Of a stretch of DNA of 64,000 bases, positions 13,401-25,395 are shown one piece after another (positions within the stretch are counted from its first letter, which is position 1; each line of letters begins with the position of its first letter). The position numbers and the translations under genes were made by a program. The stretch covers positions 53,843,271 to 53,907,270 of the forward strand of contig CP137666.1 of the NCBI GenBank assembly GCA_037976565.1. Reading direction: 5' to 3'. The stretch comes from Mesocentrotus franciscanus (lineage: Eukaryota; Echinodermata; Echinoidea; Camarodonta; Strongylocentrotidae). The notes under the pieces were generated by a model. It worked only from the letters and a program-made list of their open reading frames with translations, was not told the origin of the DNA and searched no databases.

Positions 13401-14119
13401 CTTTACTTCTTCTGGGCGTTAAGTGAAAAATTGAAATAAAGTGATGGCAGTCCAAAATTGAGGCACCTTAGCCCGCCGAAAACAATCTTCTCACCCAAAC
13501 CTTTTCTCGAAGAAACTCGAAGGAAAAAATTACATCAGCCAGTTTCGTTGTCTTTATTCTTTCATAAAAAGAGGGCGCGAAAAACTTATTAAGAGAGGGC
13601 ATTCCTGGAGATTAGAATAAATTGAGATTTGTTGAACCTTATCGACTCTATTTTGTGAGTTCTTTGACTTTTTCTAAAGTGAAATCATGACCACGTGGCT
13701 GAGAGTGCAAGCACCTGAGTCGAGAGGTTCATATCGGGTCAGCAGAGGGAAACACCTCCACTATCTTCTCGATAGCATATTTGATGAACGTAGCTACTTA
13801 TCAAAATGCATTTCATTATTATTTTAAATGTTTTCATTGTCTCAGCGTAGTATATATATATATAGAGCAACGATAGCATAGCGGAAATTAATGTACAAAG
13901 GAGGTGATAGTTTCAAATGTATATTTTGATGGCAAAAAATATGCATTGCTATTTTCTTCTTATGTGTGTACGGGAGGGGGGCTCTCTATGTCTTCCAGAG
14001 TCAAGTTTATACGTTACGAAATTTATTTTTTTCTTCCTGTTTTAAATGTTTATATTCAAGACAAGAATTTTGCCATTGTTGTAATTTCGTCCATTTTACA
14101 TTAATCTGGATGGGATGGG

Positions 14120-14570
14120 AGTGTCTATCTTGTTCCGCCATTTTGTTGGTGTGGCGTGCTGTGACTGACCGGTAATTTGGCTTTTTAGATGTGATCGAGA
14201 TTCTTGCAGGCTGAAGACTCAAGTTGTATGTAAGTCAGGCAAATCGAGATGTTGGTCTGCTATCGCCCTAATTACCTTTGATAGAAGTGTAGAGGGATTC
14301 TCGCCTTCAAACCGGGGGGACTTCTGGTGGGGGTTAATTCGCAGGCTACGAGCCGACAAACGGACCAATTTGTTAGCCGAAGTGTAATGTCAATTTGGAT
14401 AGAACGATCTCGACACCACTACGTGTCAACGATACTTTGTAGCAGAACAAACAAGGCCTGGCAGCGCGATGGGAGCTGGCACGGTGGGTTGTCCCAGACG
14501 GGGTCGGGTTAAATCCGATCAGTGTGGGGCTTGTACCTTCGGGCGCTGACCCTGCGGCCCATTTATACCA
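14120..14570. other. GC-richer intronic block with YY1-like site
   Basis: CCGCCATTTTGTT near 14136-14148 matches the YY1 consensus. The rest is GC-richer and repeat-free. No gene is recognised. Confidence 0.25.
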
Positions 14571-15232
14571 GCGGGAATGAAGCAAAAGTATACTATAGAG
14601 AGAGTAGACCAAAAACAAGATCGAGTCGGGGAAATGCTTTTGTAGATATTCGTCAACAAGTCAATGGAAGAATAATGGAAATGAGAACGAAAAAAAAGGG
14701 CAAGTCCTTTTGGGAGCTGTTGATCCCCAATTGTCAGTACTGATCAAGGGATGGAAACGATTACGACCATGAACAGCCTTGTCGAATGGTCGAACCAATC
14801 TACCAATATCAGCGGTACCGATCAAATCAAGATACGGAGGTATCTCTAACAAACAAATAGATCATAAATACATTCTTTTCGGGGAGGGGCGGTAGGAGAG
14901 GAACCTAACAAATATATGTTGTATTGCTTGTACTTGTATTACCCTCTATTCTTTGTCAGCGTGCCATTATCCTTTCGTTTCAAATTCATTTCCTTTTTGC
15001 TATTAATATTATTCTTTCATGTAGGCCTATTTAATTATTTCTGGTTATTATTTTGCCAACTGCACCTATAAATAGTGAAAATGTCAGTGTATCGAAAAAA
15101 CTTAGTCATCTTCTCATTGTATGCATTAATAATTTAGGTAGAAGTTATCAATAATTATGTTTTTATGGTATTCACTTTCGCTTACTTCGATATTCAAACC
15201 TCTCATTTTGTGATCATTCTTACTCAACTATC

Positions 15233-15278
15233 TTCATATAAGTTGGGCATGTTATTTCATATAAATTGGGCATGTTAT
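15233..15278. repeat. 23-bp tandem duplication
   Basis: Two head-to-tail units, 15233-15255 and 15256-15278, with one mismatch. Each contains TTGGGCATGTTAT. Confidence 0.85.
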
Positions 15279-15349
15279 AACCCATTACAAGCAGCAAAAG
15301 AATGTCCCTTAATCCGCAAAGAATTTCATCAAGAAAGAACTATATATCG

Positions 15350-15362
15350 TGACGTCACAATG
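15350..15362 (+). promoter_or_regulatory. intronic CRE overlapping a Sox-type motif
   Basis: TGACGTCA (15350-15357) is a perfect CREB/ATF palindrome. The overlapping CACAATGG matches the Sox HMG core. A TATATAT run lies immediately upstream (15341-15347). The combination is suggestive only. Confidence 0.3.
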
Positions 15363-17613
15363 GATGACGCTACAGGCAACGAGTCCTCATTAAATGATGA
15401 TAGTTGAGAAGCCCCCTTATTTTCTATAACTAATTTTTTGTTTGATTAATTGTACTATGTAATATGACTGTCGTGAAATACTACACTACAAAATTCGTAT
15501 TATTAGCTTTTATAAATTGTATTTAAGAATGATGTCATTATCAATTCACTGTAACACTAATTGGATTATGCAAAAGATTGAGAGCGTAAATGTTATGGAT
15601 CTCTTTCATTGCCAAATTGAAATGAATAATAATTTTTTTTTTTAACAGCCTTAACAGAACTTTCTGAAGCCCTTTTAATTCTTTGAAATCAAGCACAAAA
15701 CAAATTATTGAAAATTGTGTCAACTGATAATGAAATCGTTTCTAACAGGTTAAAGGTGTCTAACAATCATGTTAGAACACTCACTGACTTTACAAATATG
15801 TATATATAATGCTATTTCTTGTCTTTTTCTTGAATGGCATCTTCTCATTCTTTGCACTTTCAGTGGAATATTCAATCGCAAATAGGTGTATTTTCTACGA
15901 TCTAGTTCCGCTGTCTTGCATCTTGTTGGGTGCCGGGTCATTGAACTGACTGCTCACTTTGGAATATTGCTAAAGTGCATTAGCAATCCCATGAAAGAGC
16001 AAATTTGCTCGTTATTGGTCGTGAGTTTGTGGTAATGTTGAGTTCCCTAACCGTAATAGAATCGTGAGAAAAATAGGTGTGTTCTCGACACCAACTGGGA
16101 GAGACACCCATGCGATATGTAATCACGGTGTGCGACACTGCAATTATGGTGGTAAAAACAAAAAATATGCATTTGTTTATGATTAAGTTATAAACTTGAG
16201 TTCAGGGCCGGGTAACGTGAAATCTGACATTCTGTCATCCAATAAAATTATGTGAATAATCTCCTTCAATTACGGTATTCTTCGGTATTCTTGACCACTT
16301 CAAAGTGAGTCTTAACACGTTTTCGAACCCCAACATTTATGGGAATTATTAATAACCATGTTTATATCTGTCAAGTTTATTTAACAGTTATGTGTTGATC
16401 ATGATGAAAGAAGGTTATGGTTGAATTAACAATCAACGTTTATTATGGAACCGCATGTTTCATATGTTTGTTTGGGGTTTAAAATAGCCCAGAAGGTAAC
16501 AAATGTATTTGTGGATAAAGTTTTGATTCAAGGTCGAGGCAAAATTCTCAAAAAGTGCATGTGACCGAGAAAAACGCAATGCGTCTGTTATAACGAACAC
16601 AGGAAAATGGAATAATCAGTGCGTCTGAAAACGAAATATGCACACAACTCATTATTTTCAGCAATCAAACAAAATTACGCCTTAACGGCTGTAATGACTT
16701 AATTAATGGTTTCCAAAAGAATCGCAAATGACGAAGGGTGACGAATGCATTCGCTTGCGGAGCGGTGTGTTAATGGGGATGTAATTGTAGCCAAATTACC
16801 ATTGTTCAGCCTTCTAACTCGCTTCCCATGGATATTGTGACAAACTAGCAAACGGGGAGATAAAGTAATCAAATTTGGGAGCACAAATTGTGACATGTGT
16901 CGGTCAAATATCAATTAGCAACGCAAATGCTAGCAACATTTGTATGTCTCATTTTGCCGCTTACCTCTCCCCTTTCACTTTTTCCTTTTCGTTTCTCGCC
17001 CCCCCCCCTCCTCCATCTCACCCCTATCTCCTTCGCTCCATCGCTCCTTCACTCTTTCTCTCATGTTCCATTTATTCTATAACACCAACTTGTTTCTTAC
17101 CCGTCCAAAAGTAATCTTGTCATGTTTTGCGAGCTCGCAGGAAATACTAAGTTTGTTCTCAGACAAAGCAAATACCTACTTTTCAGTTTTGAAGAAAAAA
17201 GATAATAATTTGTAAATGTAATGTGCATCATAAAACTATTTTTCGTGATTATTTGTTTTCGGTATATCGACGCTTGAGGCTTATCTGAATTCTCATACTC
17301 AATTTTCCAAACAAATAAAAATTCCAGTCAAATTTTGGATGCTGTTTTTTGTTGCTTATTCTGTCAGACCTGTATCTGTCAATGTTCCAGTCTCCTATCA
17401 TAACTCACCACCGAGCTGAACAACAACAACAAATTTATTTATATGTGTTCTGACATCGTACGTAAACTTTAAGAGTACTTTCAAGTGATGTCCAAACACA
17501 AATATTATTATAATTGTTTCCCCGATCGCCCTATTATTTCAGACGATTCCCTTCCCAGCGTAATTCACTCGTGCCCTCTGCGAGTCAGCTCGGTCCGCGC
17601 ACCTGTTCCGCTG

Positions 17614-17626
17614 TGACCTTTGACCT
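17614..17626 (-). promoter_or_regulatory. perfect DR1 nuclear-receptor site
   Basis: The minus strand reads AGGTCAAAGGTCA, two perfect AGGTCA half-sites spaced by one base. This is the consensus element for RXR heterodimers, HNF4 and COUP-TF. It sits inside a GC-richer low-repeat segment (about 17540-17830) that stands out from the AT-rich intron, which favours a regulatory module over chance. Confidence 0.5.
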
Positions 17627-18132
17627 ACGCTCCCAACTTTTAGGCTCGTTCGGAGTGAGACATTACAGACGATAATGGGCCGGGTGACAAGAGAAAAAAT
17701 ATGAATCTGTGTTATGAATTTCGACGTCGTGAGATCTTGGTCGAGTCGGTGCTCCGACGATGGAGCTCGCTCAGGGACCCGTTGATGATTGGGCCATATA
17801 CGATTTCGTCATCCGGGGACGTATTAGATGAGTAAACTAACCATTATTATCCGAATGACCGTGAGATATTGTCTTATTGTCTATACTAGTTCAGCATTTC
17901 TTGAAAAATTTATGTCGATTTTTGACCACTAAATAGCAGTGTAGTTTAAGAAATGCATGAAGTGACACAAAATGAGATCAGACGACCCAGGATTTCATGA
18001 TCATAATGATAATAAAAATAATGCAAAGTAACAAAATTGTACAAATATTGATAAATTGTTGCTTTATATTAAAGTTATCGCTTTGATTTCTTTCGCCAAT
18101 CAAATTGTGTATCAAATGGAATGACAGACAGC

Positions 18133-18384
18133 GATAATAATAAAAATAATATTGGGTTCTTTTCTTTTATTGTATAGCGCTCATATCTGTCAGACTTGAC
18201 ATTCCTGGCGCTCCCGATTATTAACCTTGGCTTTAGCACGGCTGCCATTACGGCGCTCTAGCATTATTCCTGCTAGGTACCATTTACATCACCTGGGTTG
18301 AGTGTGGCAAATGTAGATCAATGTCTTGCCAAAAGACATTTGTTATCTACAGTCCGGTGACGTATTCACTCGACCACGAAACCT
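18133..18384 (-). mobile_element. tRNA-derived SINE, internally deleted copy
   Basis: Same family and orientation as 36721-37051. Shared body words include TGTCAGACTTGACA, CTGGCGCTCC, TTAGCA-GGCTGC and CACCTGGGT-GAGTGTG. The A-box part of the head remains (18384-18350), but about 28 bases corresponding to the B box and the 3' half of the tRNA-like head are missing, so it should be transcriptionally dead. The tail is a short AT-rich (ATT)-like run at 18133-18152. Confidence 0.75.
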
Positions 18385-19851
18385 CTACGTACAATTATGC
18401 TCATTGCATAATTATCACTATCTATAATAAGCTAATTTCGAGACACACGGTGAGACAATTTTATAAAATAAAATCCATTCTATTTTAAGCATGGCTCGAT
18501 AAAGAAGACACTCCTAATTAAGATGTAAAATGATATACGGACATTAATGTCACATAGTATTTACAATTCCAAAAGTGCTGATTTTAGTTGAAGCATCTGT
18601 CGGTTTTCTGTCCATGTCTCTCTATGACTTTGGAAGGTATCAGAAGTTCAGGCACTGATGAAATTAACTTTATATCGGAACTATTCAGGTCATAAAGCCG
18701 AAACACAGGAAATTTGATGAATAATATTTCATTGCCTTCTCTCTCCCCTGTGTATGATGAATAAGGGTGAAGTTTAGGGTAGTGAGCGTCATACGTGCGA
18801 TGTATGAACGCTGAAAATAATCAGAATTCATACTATAAACTCCAGAGTCCATCGCTTGTTATAACTATCTTCGTTGAAACAACTGTTACTATCTGAATAA
18901 AACAACATATGATGTTTATTGTGAAATCAAACATAAATTACATGGATTCTAAACTGTAGCATACAAAACAATGCATAATTTATAAGATGCCTAAAACTTT
19001 AACTATAGAAATAAAATTGCTGTCAACTTTCTTTACTAAATCATTTGCAAATAGCGATTAGGGATCGCCATCGCTGAAGGCGTTCGGTCACAATGTCTTG
19101 TAAATCATACACAAGTAATGACAAGTAAGAGTTTTCTTTCTAATTCATAGCTCCTTCAAATATTCTTTGTTAGGACACTGACAAAAATTGCTTCTCAAAC
19201 CTTCTTTTTTTTCTACTACATCCAGGTAAAATCATTTTAGGTGCTGTACTAGAATTGTTTTCGATTTTGCTCTCGGCAACAAAACGACAAAGATCAGCAT
19301 TTTGTGACTGGACCTTTCATCTATATTCATACTTGTCAATGTTTGATTTGAGCAGGGAACTGAGTGTTCTACAAATCTAGTTAGCACCCTACACGACTCT
19401 CCCCCTACTCCGGCTTACTCGGTTAAGGGGTAGTGAGTGACACGATAAGTGACTTTGCATGGATGTCGTTATTGTCCGCCTTCCAAACTCGGCTTAGAAT
19501 CTCTATTGCTTGTCTGTCATTCGGGACATCAGCGGAAAATGGTTGAGAGCGCGAGGTGGATATGAAATAGAGTGCGCATGCGCCTTTATATGCATCCCAC
19601 CCTCATTTTGAAAAGAAAACAAATGTTTATTTGTAAAAGTATGTTGTTCATTAATTGTTGTTTTTCTCTCGAAGAAGATATAAAAACATGCATTTTAACA
19701 TAAGAGAATCGCATATGCCACAAGCACAATCATTAGTTGTAGGTCTAAGCGTGTGAGTTATGTTGTGAGAAACTTGTGCTTGTGTACCATGTATGATTAT
19801 GGAATATGATTCTTTTTCATTTCTGTTCTGATGCACAGATGGAAATATGTG

Positions 19852-19980
19852 CGTGTAGTGTGTGTGTGCGTGTGTGCGTGTGTGGGTGTGTGGTTTGTGT
19901 GTGTGTGTGTGTGTGTGCGTGTTTGTGTCTGGGTGCGTGGGCGTGCGCGTGTGTATGAGGTTGCGTGCATGTGTGTGTAT
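19852..19980. repeat. (TG)n-rich microsatellite, imperfect
   Basis: About 130 bp of TG/CG alternation, potentially Z-DNA forming. The minus-strand His/Thr-rich frame over it is an artefact. Confidence 0.9.
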
Positions 19981-20754
19981 TACTTCAGAAAACAAACGTT
20001 TGATGACTAGCCTGGTTTTATTTTTTTAACTTTTCACACACCCACTTACCTTAAAAAATTACTTTCTTCTTATTTATCTTATCGACAGAGATTTTGTAAC
20101 CATCTTGAAAATTCGATTAGACTACTCAATCAAGATGAGATATGAATCAACTTAACATGCTCAAATGTGTTAAATGTATTTTGCTTTCTATCGAAGTTGC
20201 CGACATGTATTACATAATGTCGCCGTGATTTGGTCTCCTAACCGTGGATACTGACGCGCTGAAGCGATAAATGCGAGGCGTCTAGGCCGGCACCCATCAT
20301 GAAAAGCGTCCGGATTCTTGCTTCGGCTGAGCAGGCATTTAATTACTAAAACACGATATCACGACTGTATGATCAAACTTCTTTATCAAAATAAGCATAT
20401 TATGAATAGAATTGGTACTAACTTAAAGTAAACCTAATACGTCTGAATTATAGTAAATATTAAATAGAGTTATGCGTTTGATGTGTGATTAGAGTCCCAA
20501 TAGTGTAGACTTACCATAAACAAACAAAACACACTTTTAAAAATTAATTTGCAAGGAGAGATATGTAAAGATTAACCAACTGAACCAGTAATTAAAAAAG
20601 CTCAAACGATTAACAAAATGCAAAACGACAATACTGATATATCACTCTTGAACAAAGTAAACGTTTGACCTAGGTGATTTTCATACGTCCTACATAACGT
20701 TGTGCATTCAGGAGTTTTATATTGGTATGCGAATAAGGTGCAGATTTCCTTACT

Positions 20755-20781
20755 AAGGAGATACCACATTGGTATCTCCTT
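20755..20781. repeat. perfect 11-bp hairpin, 5-nt loop
   Basis: AAGGAGATACC, loop ACATT, GGTATCTCCTT. The stem has no mismatch. It is too short for a miRNA precursor and has no U-run to make it a terminator in this genome. It may be a footprint of a palindromic element. Confidence 0.5.
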
Positions 20782-23700
20782 TGCCTTACTAAATACAATT
20801 CTGCAAATCGTCGTCCCCGATGGTTTTTCATAGCACACACATTCATAGGTTGACCCAATATTTATTTGAGGACAACACTTACAAAGAGCGAGCAATTTCC
20901 ACCCAAGAGATTGATAGGTTTCATTCGGAAATCATGGTCCCACCCACCCCAAAATATTATTACAAGAAAATCGTTCTCTGCATCCCCATAACCCTCATAG
21001 GACGTATGTGAAACTATGAGGTAAAGCATCATATTTTGTGTTCTTATATATCTTTTCCAGGTCAATCTCAAAACATAATCGTATTTTGTAATACTCTCCT
21101 AAATAGATTGACAAGTAGTAATTCTAAACAGACCTTGCTAACATTCGTAGGAGAACATGACTTGTAAAGCGTCACAATTATTTGTTGTAGCAAAACGAAA
21201 GCTTTCAAAATAACGCGCCCTTAACCAGCAACTCACTTTAACCCTTCATTTGTATATATGAAATTTCATGACATGCTTTTGCAGCTTTTGTTTGACCAAC
21301 TTAACGAATTCATTTTCCGCTTTAGATGTATATTATAGGATTAAGTTGAAAAGGGGAAAGAGCTACGAATGGCTCAAATGTTTCAGAAAACTTATGCCTA
21401 ATGCTCTGTAGTGACTAAATCAGGAGTTTGTTTCTTTATATAATAATAAAAGGTTAGAAATGATCGTGTGCAAAGGCAGACAAAAATTAACCCGAAGGCA
21501 TCTTCATGGAAAACCGGGTTATATTGCTGAAATGCGCTCTTCACTGAATATGCTAGACTGCAATTTTGTTGTTGCCCTTCGCCGAATCATCAAAATGGAG
21601 AAAGTTATAGATCTGTAAACGATTATCTTCTCAAATTGTTCGTTTTGGGATTGTCTTACGTCCCGTCTTGATTTACTATCAAGTGTCTACACGGACATCA
21701 ACCTACGCCACCGTGGAGGATCCTCCTAGTAAGACAAGGGGGTAAGATGGGGGTTTGAGTTACCCATATTTGCATTACGAACATCCCTTTACACTCCAGC
21801 TTGTCATGATACTGTTTGCAAGGATTTCAATCCAGTTTCGATCGCTCTTAAAATCTGAGCTCCCTCTTTCACATGATATATTGAGAAGGAAAAAAAGTTT
21901 TAAATTTCCCTTCGTTCGAAAGAGGTTCCCTTTAAATATATGAAGTAATTTTGGAGTGTTTGGAGTGTATTTCGTTTGGAGAGCATTTATTTTAAACGAT
22001 TTGTGTTTTCCTGACAAGACTCTCATTTGTCCTGTCACTTTGGAGATGTCTTGAGAAATCATTATTTTTAGAGAGCCATTATTTAGAAAATACACCAATT
22101 TCAAGGAATTGATCGTTCCCATTCTATCACGAAATGCTATCCACAGAAACCACTCCTAACTTAGAAGAGCTATCTGCGTTCTCCTATTCCGAAGCTCCAA
22201 TTCTTTATTTTGTTCTATCTCCTCCTACTCTTTCTTGGCAATTTTTCTACATCTTCTAACCTCACCTGACCCGTAACGAGGAGTAGGGGATGGGAAAGGG
22301 AATTATTATTTGCCATCAGGAAGAAAGCTTCGTTCATGACAAAAAAGTTCTATTTTTTTTATCAGAGTATTTATTTTACACCTCTATGTTTTTATATATA
22401 TTTTTTTAACGATTTTATTATTTATGTTATTCCGTTATCTTCTACATTTGTTTTTCTTCAAGTTTACCTTAATACTTTGACTTGTTTGCATAAAGTAGGC
22501 TAAAGATCGCATTGATGTTGATAAACGCTTGCTTTTACGGTCAGTAAAAACCTAGGCTGAAACAATACTGAGAACTGGTTGTTTAAGAGAGTTCTTACAT
22601 CATATCAAGTAGGTAGATGTATAGCAAAAACTCCACAGAGAGCGGTAGACAAACCACATTATTGTGTATGTTATCACAATGTTCAATTTTCTCCTTGAAC
22701 AATCAAAGCGCACTTTGACTTGGTTACGTGCAATGGATACGGGGAATGAAAGGAACGAATATCGTTGGAAATTTATTTCAGGGCTTGCCTTTTAGTATTA
22801 TCTGTATCCTAGCCGGGCCTTCTTATGAAAGCGAACAGAAAGCGAGTAATGCAGACATCAGTTTACGGTATCGTCGGCTTTCTATGAGTACGGATCGAGT
22901 CTTGTAGCTTTAGCCCAGATAGCTGGCAGTCCAGAGGGCTGGGTGCCCGGTATTAAAGTATCTATAACGCTCTGTAAACATAACCTCTCTATGAGCAGCT
23001 CTCTTCATTCTTTCCTTCTCTCCATCTGTCTTTCCCTCCATCTCTCTAAAATCCTCCGTCGACTTATTCCATTCTTCATGTCTTAATTTTTAGCATCGCA
23101 GTCTTGATTCTACGTCAGACTATAGGCTGGATGTATCATTAATCGTGCTTTAATGAGTCTGTCGTCAGTGGATAGCTAACATTGTGTAAAACGCGGCGCC
23201 GCATTCGCCTCCCACAGTGCTTTCTCGCTATCGGCAGCTATAGTCTCACCATCCAGACGTCACAGGGATCAATAAATCAGGGGTATGTTGAATAAGGTCT
23301 ATAAAGGAGAGACTATTTGACAAAGTACAGACTGCCGTTGAATCGATCAGTGTTTCTCATACCAAGTTAACCCACTTCTTGATCCCAATCAATGACGGTT
23401 GTACTAATTATGTTTGAGGGAGAGAGTCTTTTATCTTCACTAATATAACATGACTCCATTTCTTCACATACAGAGACCGAATGTCTTACACGCTTCTTAA
23501 TTGCTTTCCTTCCACTTGACTCATTCGCTGGACCTGTTTGCTTTATAATTAGTTTCGAACATTCTATTTTAAAATCACAGGTTATTGATAAGATCTTGGC
23601 ACCAAACGTTAACATAAATAGTTAAGATTGCTATCGCCGTGTCGCTTTGATAATCCGAATCAAGTTTGCCTGAATACGGCGCTAAATAGAAATATTTGTT

Positions 23701-25359
23701 ACCTCAGTTGTACCTGCTCTCGACAGAAGTGAGAGGTGTTTTAATAGACCGTAATCTAATAGAGACTTCCAACCGCTCCCTGCAAATAGACACCCGCCAT
23801 CTTTATTTATCAAAATTAAAGTGTCACAATTCAAAATGTTAACATACCAGCGTGACGTAGCAGGAAGATGGTAGCGGGCAATGTGTGGAACGTAGATGTA
23901 AGGAGAGAATATCTTTGGTTTAAAGGGCTTTGCATGATGTAACCCTGGAAGAAAGTGGGGGTGTTCTACGACACAATATATAACGACAATTATCGTTCAA
24001 CGGTCAGTTTCTTACACCGGTCGAATTCCTAACTTTAACCCTAGACCAAACACTACCTTTCCCTAACCCTAACCAAACCTAAAACTCAAATAAGATCCTA
24101 ACCCAAACATATATTTTTGTAACCCCAAAAAGCAACTAGCAAAATGTCGCTCGAGCAAATTTCGGGTCATCTCATAAAAAGTACCATACTGGAAGAATCT
24201 TTCAAAATGTTATAATATATCAAAATAAACTTCTTGATGTGCGCGTTTATACATTATTTTATGTGACCGCTAAATCGTAAGACATGAAACAGAATACATT
24301 ATCATTGCTTCTGGATTAAAGTACACACATTCTGTAAAAATGGAGCTCTCTCAATTGTGCCATGTTGTCTTGGATATTCATTTCAAAAATTCCCTATTCA
24401 GTAATATTTTCATTGTTCTCATTAATTCTTCTTATATATGAGACACTGCAATCAAAATCATTCGGTGGTCGGTGGGCGGAACTCGGACAATAAAATAACA
24501 GTTCTAAAGTTTCATCTAATTATGGTTTATTTGAATACATAAGTCGTTTAATGTTTTTGATCCCCTTTAATATAATAAATGCCTGAACTTTCCCTCCACC
24601 TCGCCAGAGAATCCGCGGCATTGACAACTTAACTATCGCCGAGTCCCGTATTATTTTGATTCCGGATAGTATTACAAGAGGACCATGCAAACAAGCCAGT
24701 GCTCTTGTTTTTCCTCCAGTCCACCACTATGACATTTCCATCTGTAGCAGACTTGGATGTGTGTTTATAGAAGGCCATGGTTCGCTTACCCCATCGATTA
24801 TATGCTCCCCTTCAAATCAGGCCTTTTGGACGCCCTTTTGAACTTGGCTCCCGCAAGCCCCTTCCAAACCGGGAAGGCTACGCCACTCGTTCTATCTGCG
24901 TAAGTCAATAAGTCAATTTGGCAGCTCACAACTCAAAGCCAAGTCTTAGGTAAATTGCTAGCGTTGGATTACACCCCTCTAAGATGACATGTCGTATGGA
25001 CGGACCAAGGGGCATTAAAATTCCTCCCTCGACTTAGAAAAATGGGTTTTTTGTTAAAAGACGGCATAATATGGGCCATCTGGAGAAAGAATTCCAGAGT
25101 TAACTTGTCTAACTGTCATGCCATGGGATGAAAAGCCTATAAAATTCAAGATCGCTTAATCTTCGTGCCTCTGTAAATTTTGCATCGCATTGGAATAGGA
25201 TCAATTGATGTTTGTATTTTGTCAGAGGTAATCCCTCGTTTGCCTCTTTCTCCCGGTATGAGACTAAACGCAGTGCTCACGATACCAACCCCGGTGAAAA
25301 ACAATCGAGATGTCGAAATACGCGGGTTTCTTGTCAGTTGCGGGTCTGAAGAAAGCGGC

Positions 25360-25395
25360 GAGGAAATAGTAAATCAAATCAAATCAAATTAAAAA
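25360..25395 (+). mobile_element. (AAATC)n tail, possible LINE 3' end
   Basis: AAATCAAATCAAATCAAATT ends a GC-richer block (about 25180-25372) before AT-rich DNA, in the same arrangement as the LINE tails at 29.2 and 58.3 kb. The upstream frame of about 70 codons is unrecognised. Confidence 0.3.

Noticed and set aside
13685..13740. tRNA-like sequence (GTGGCTGAGAGTGC ... GGTTCATATCG)
   Set aside because: A-box and B-box-like words are present, but no acceptor or anticodon stems can be paired convincingly.
19651..19995. 114-codon His/Thr-rich frame
   Set aside because: Translation of a TG microsatellite on the minus strand.
24058..24082. Telomere-like CCCTAACCCTAACC
   Set aside because: Only two units inside a wider degenerate AACC-rich stretch; too short for an interstitial telomere.
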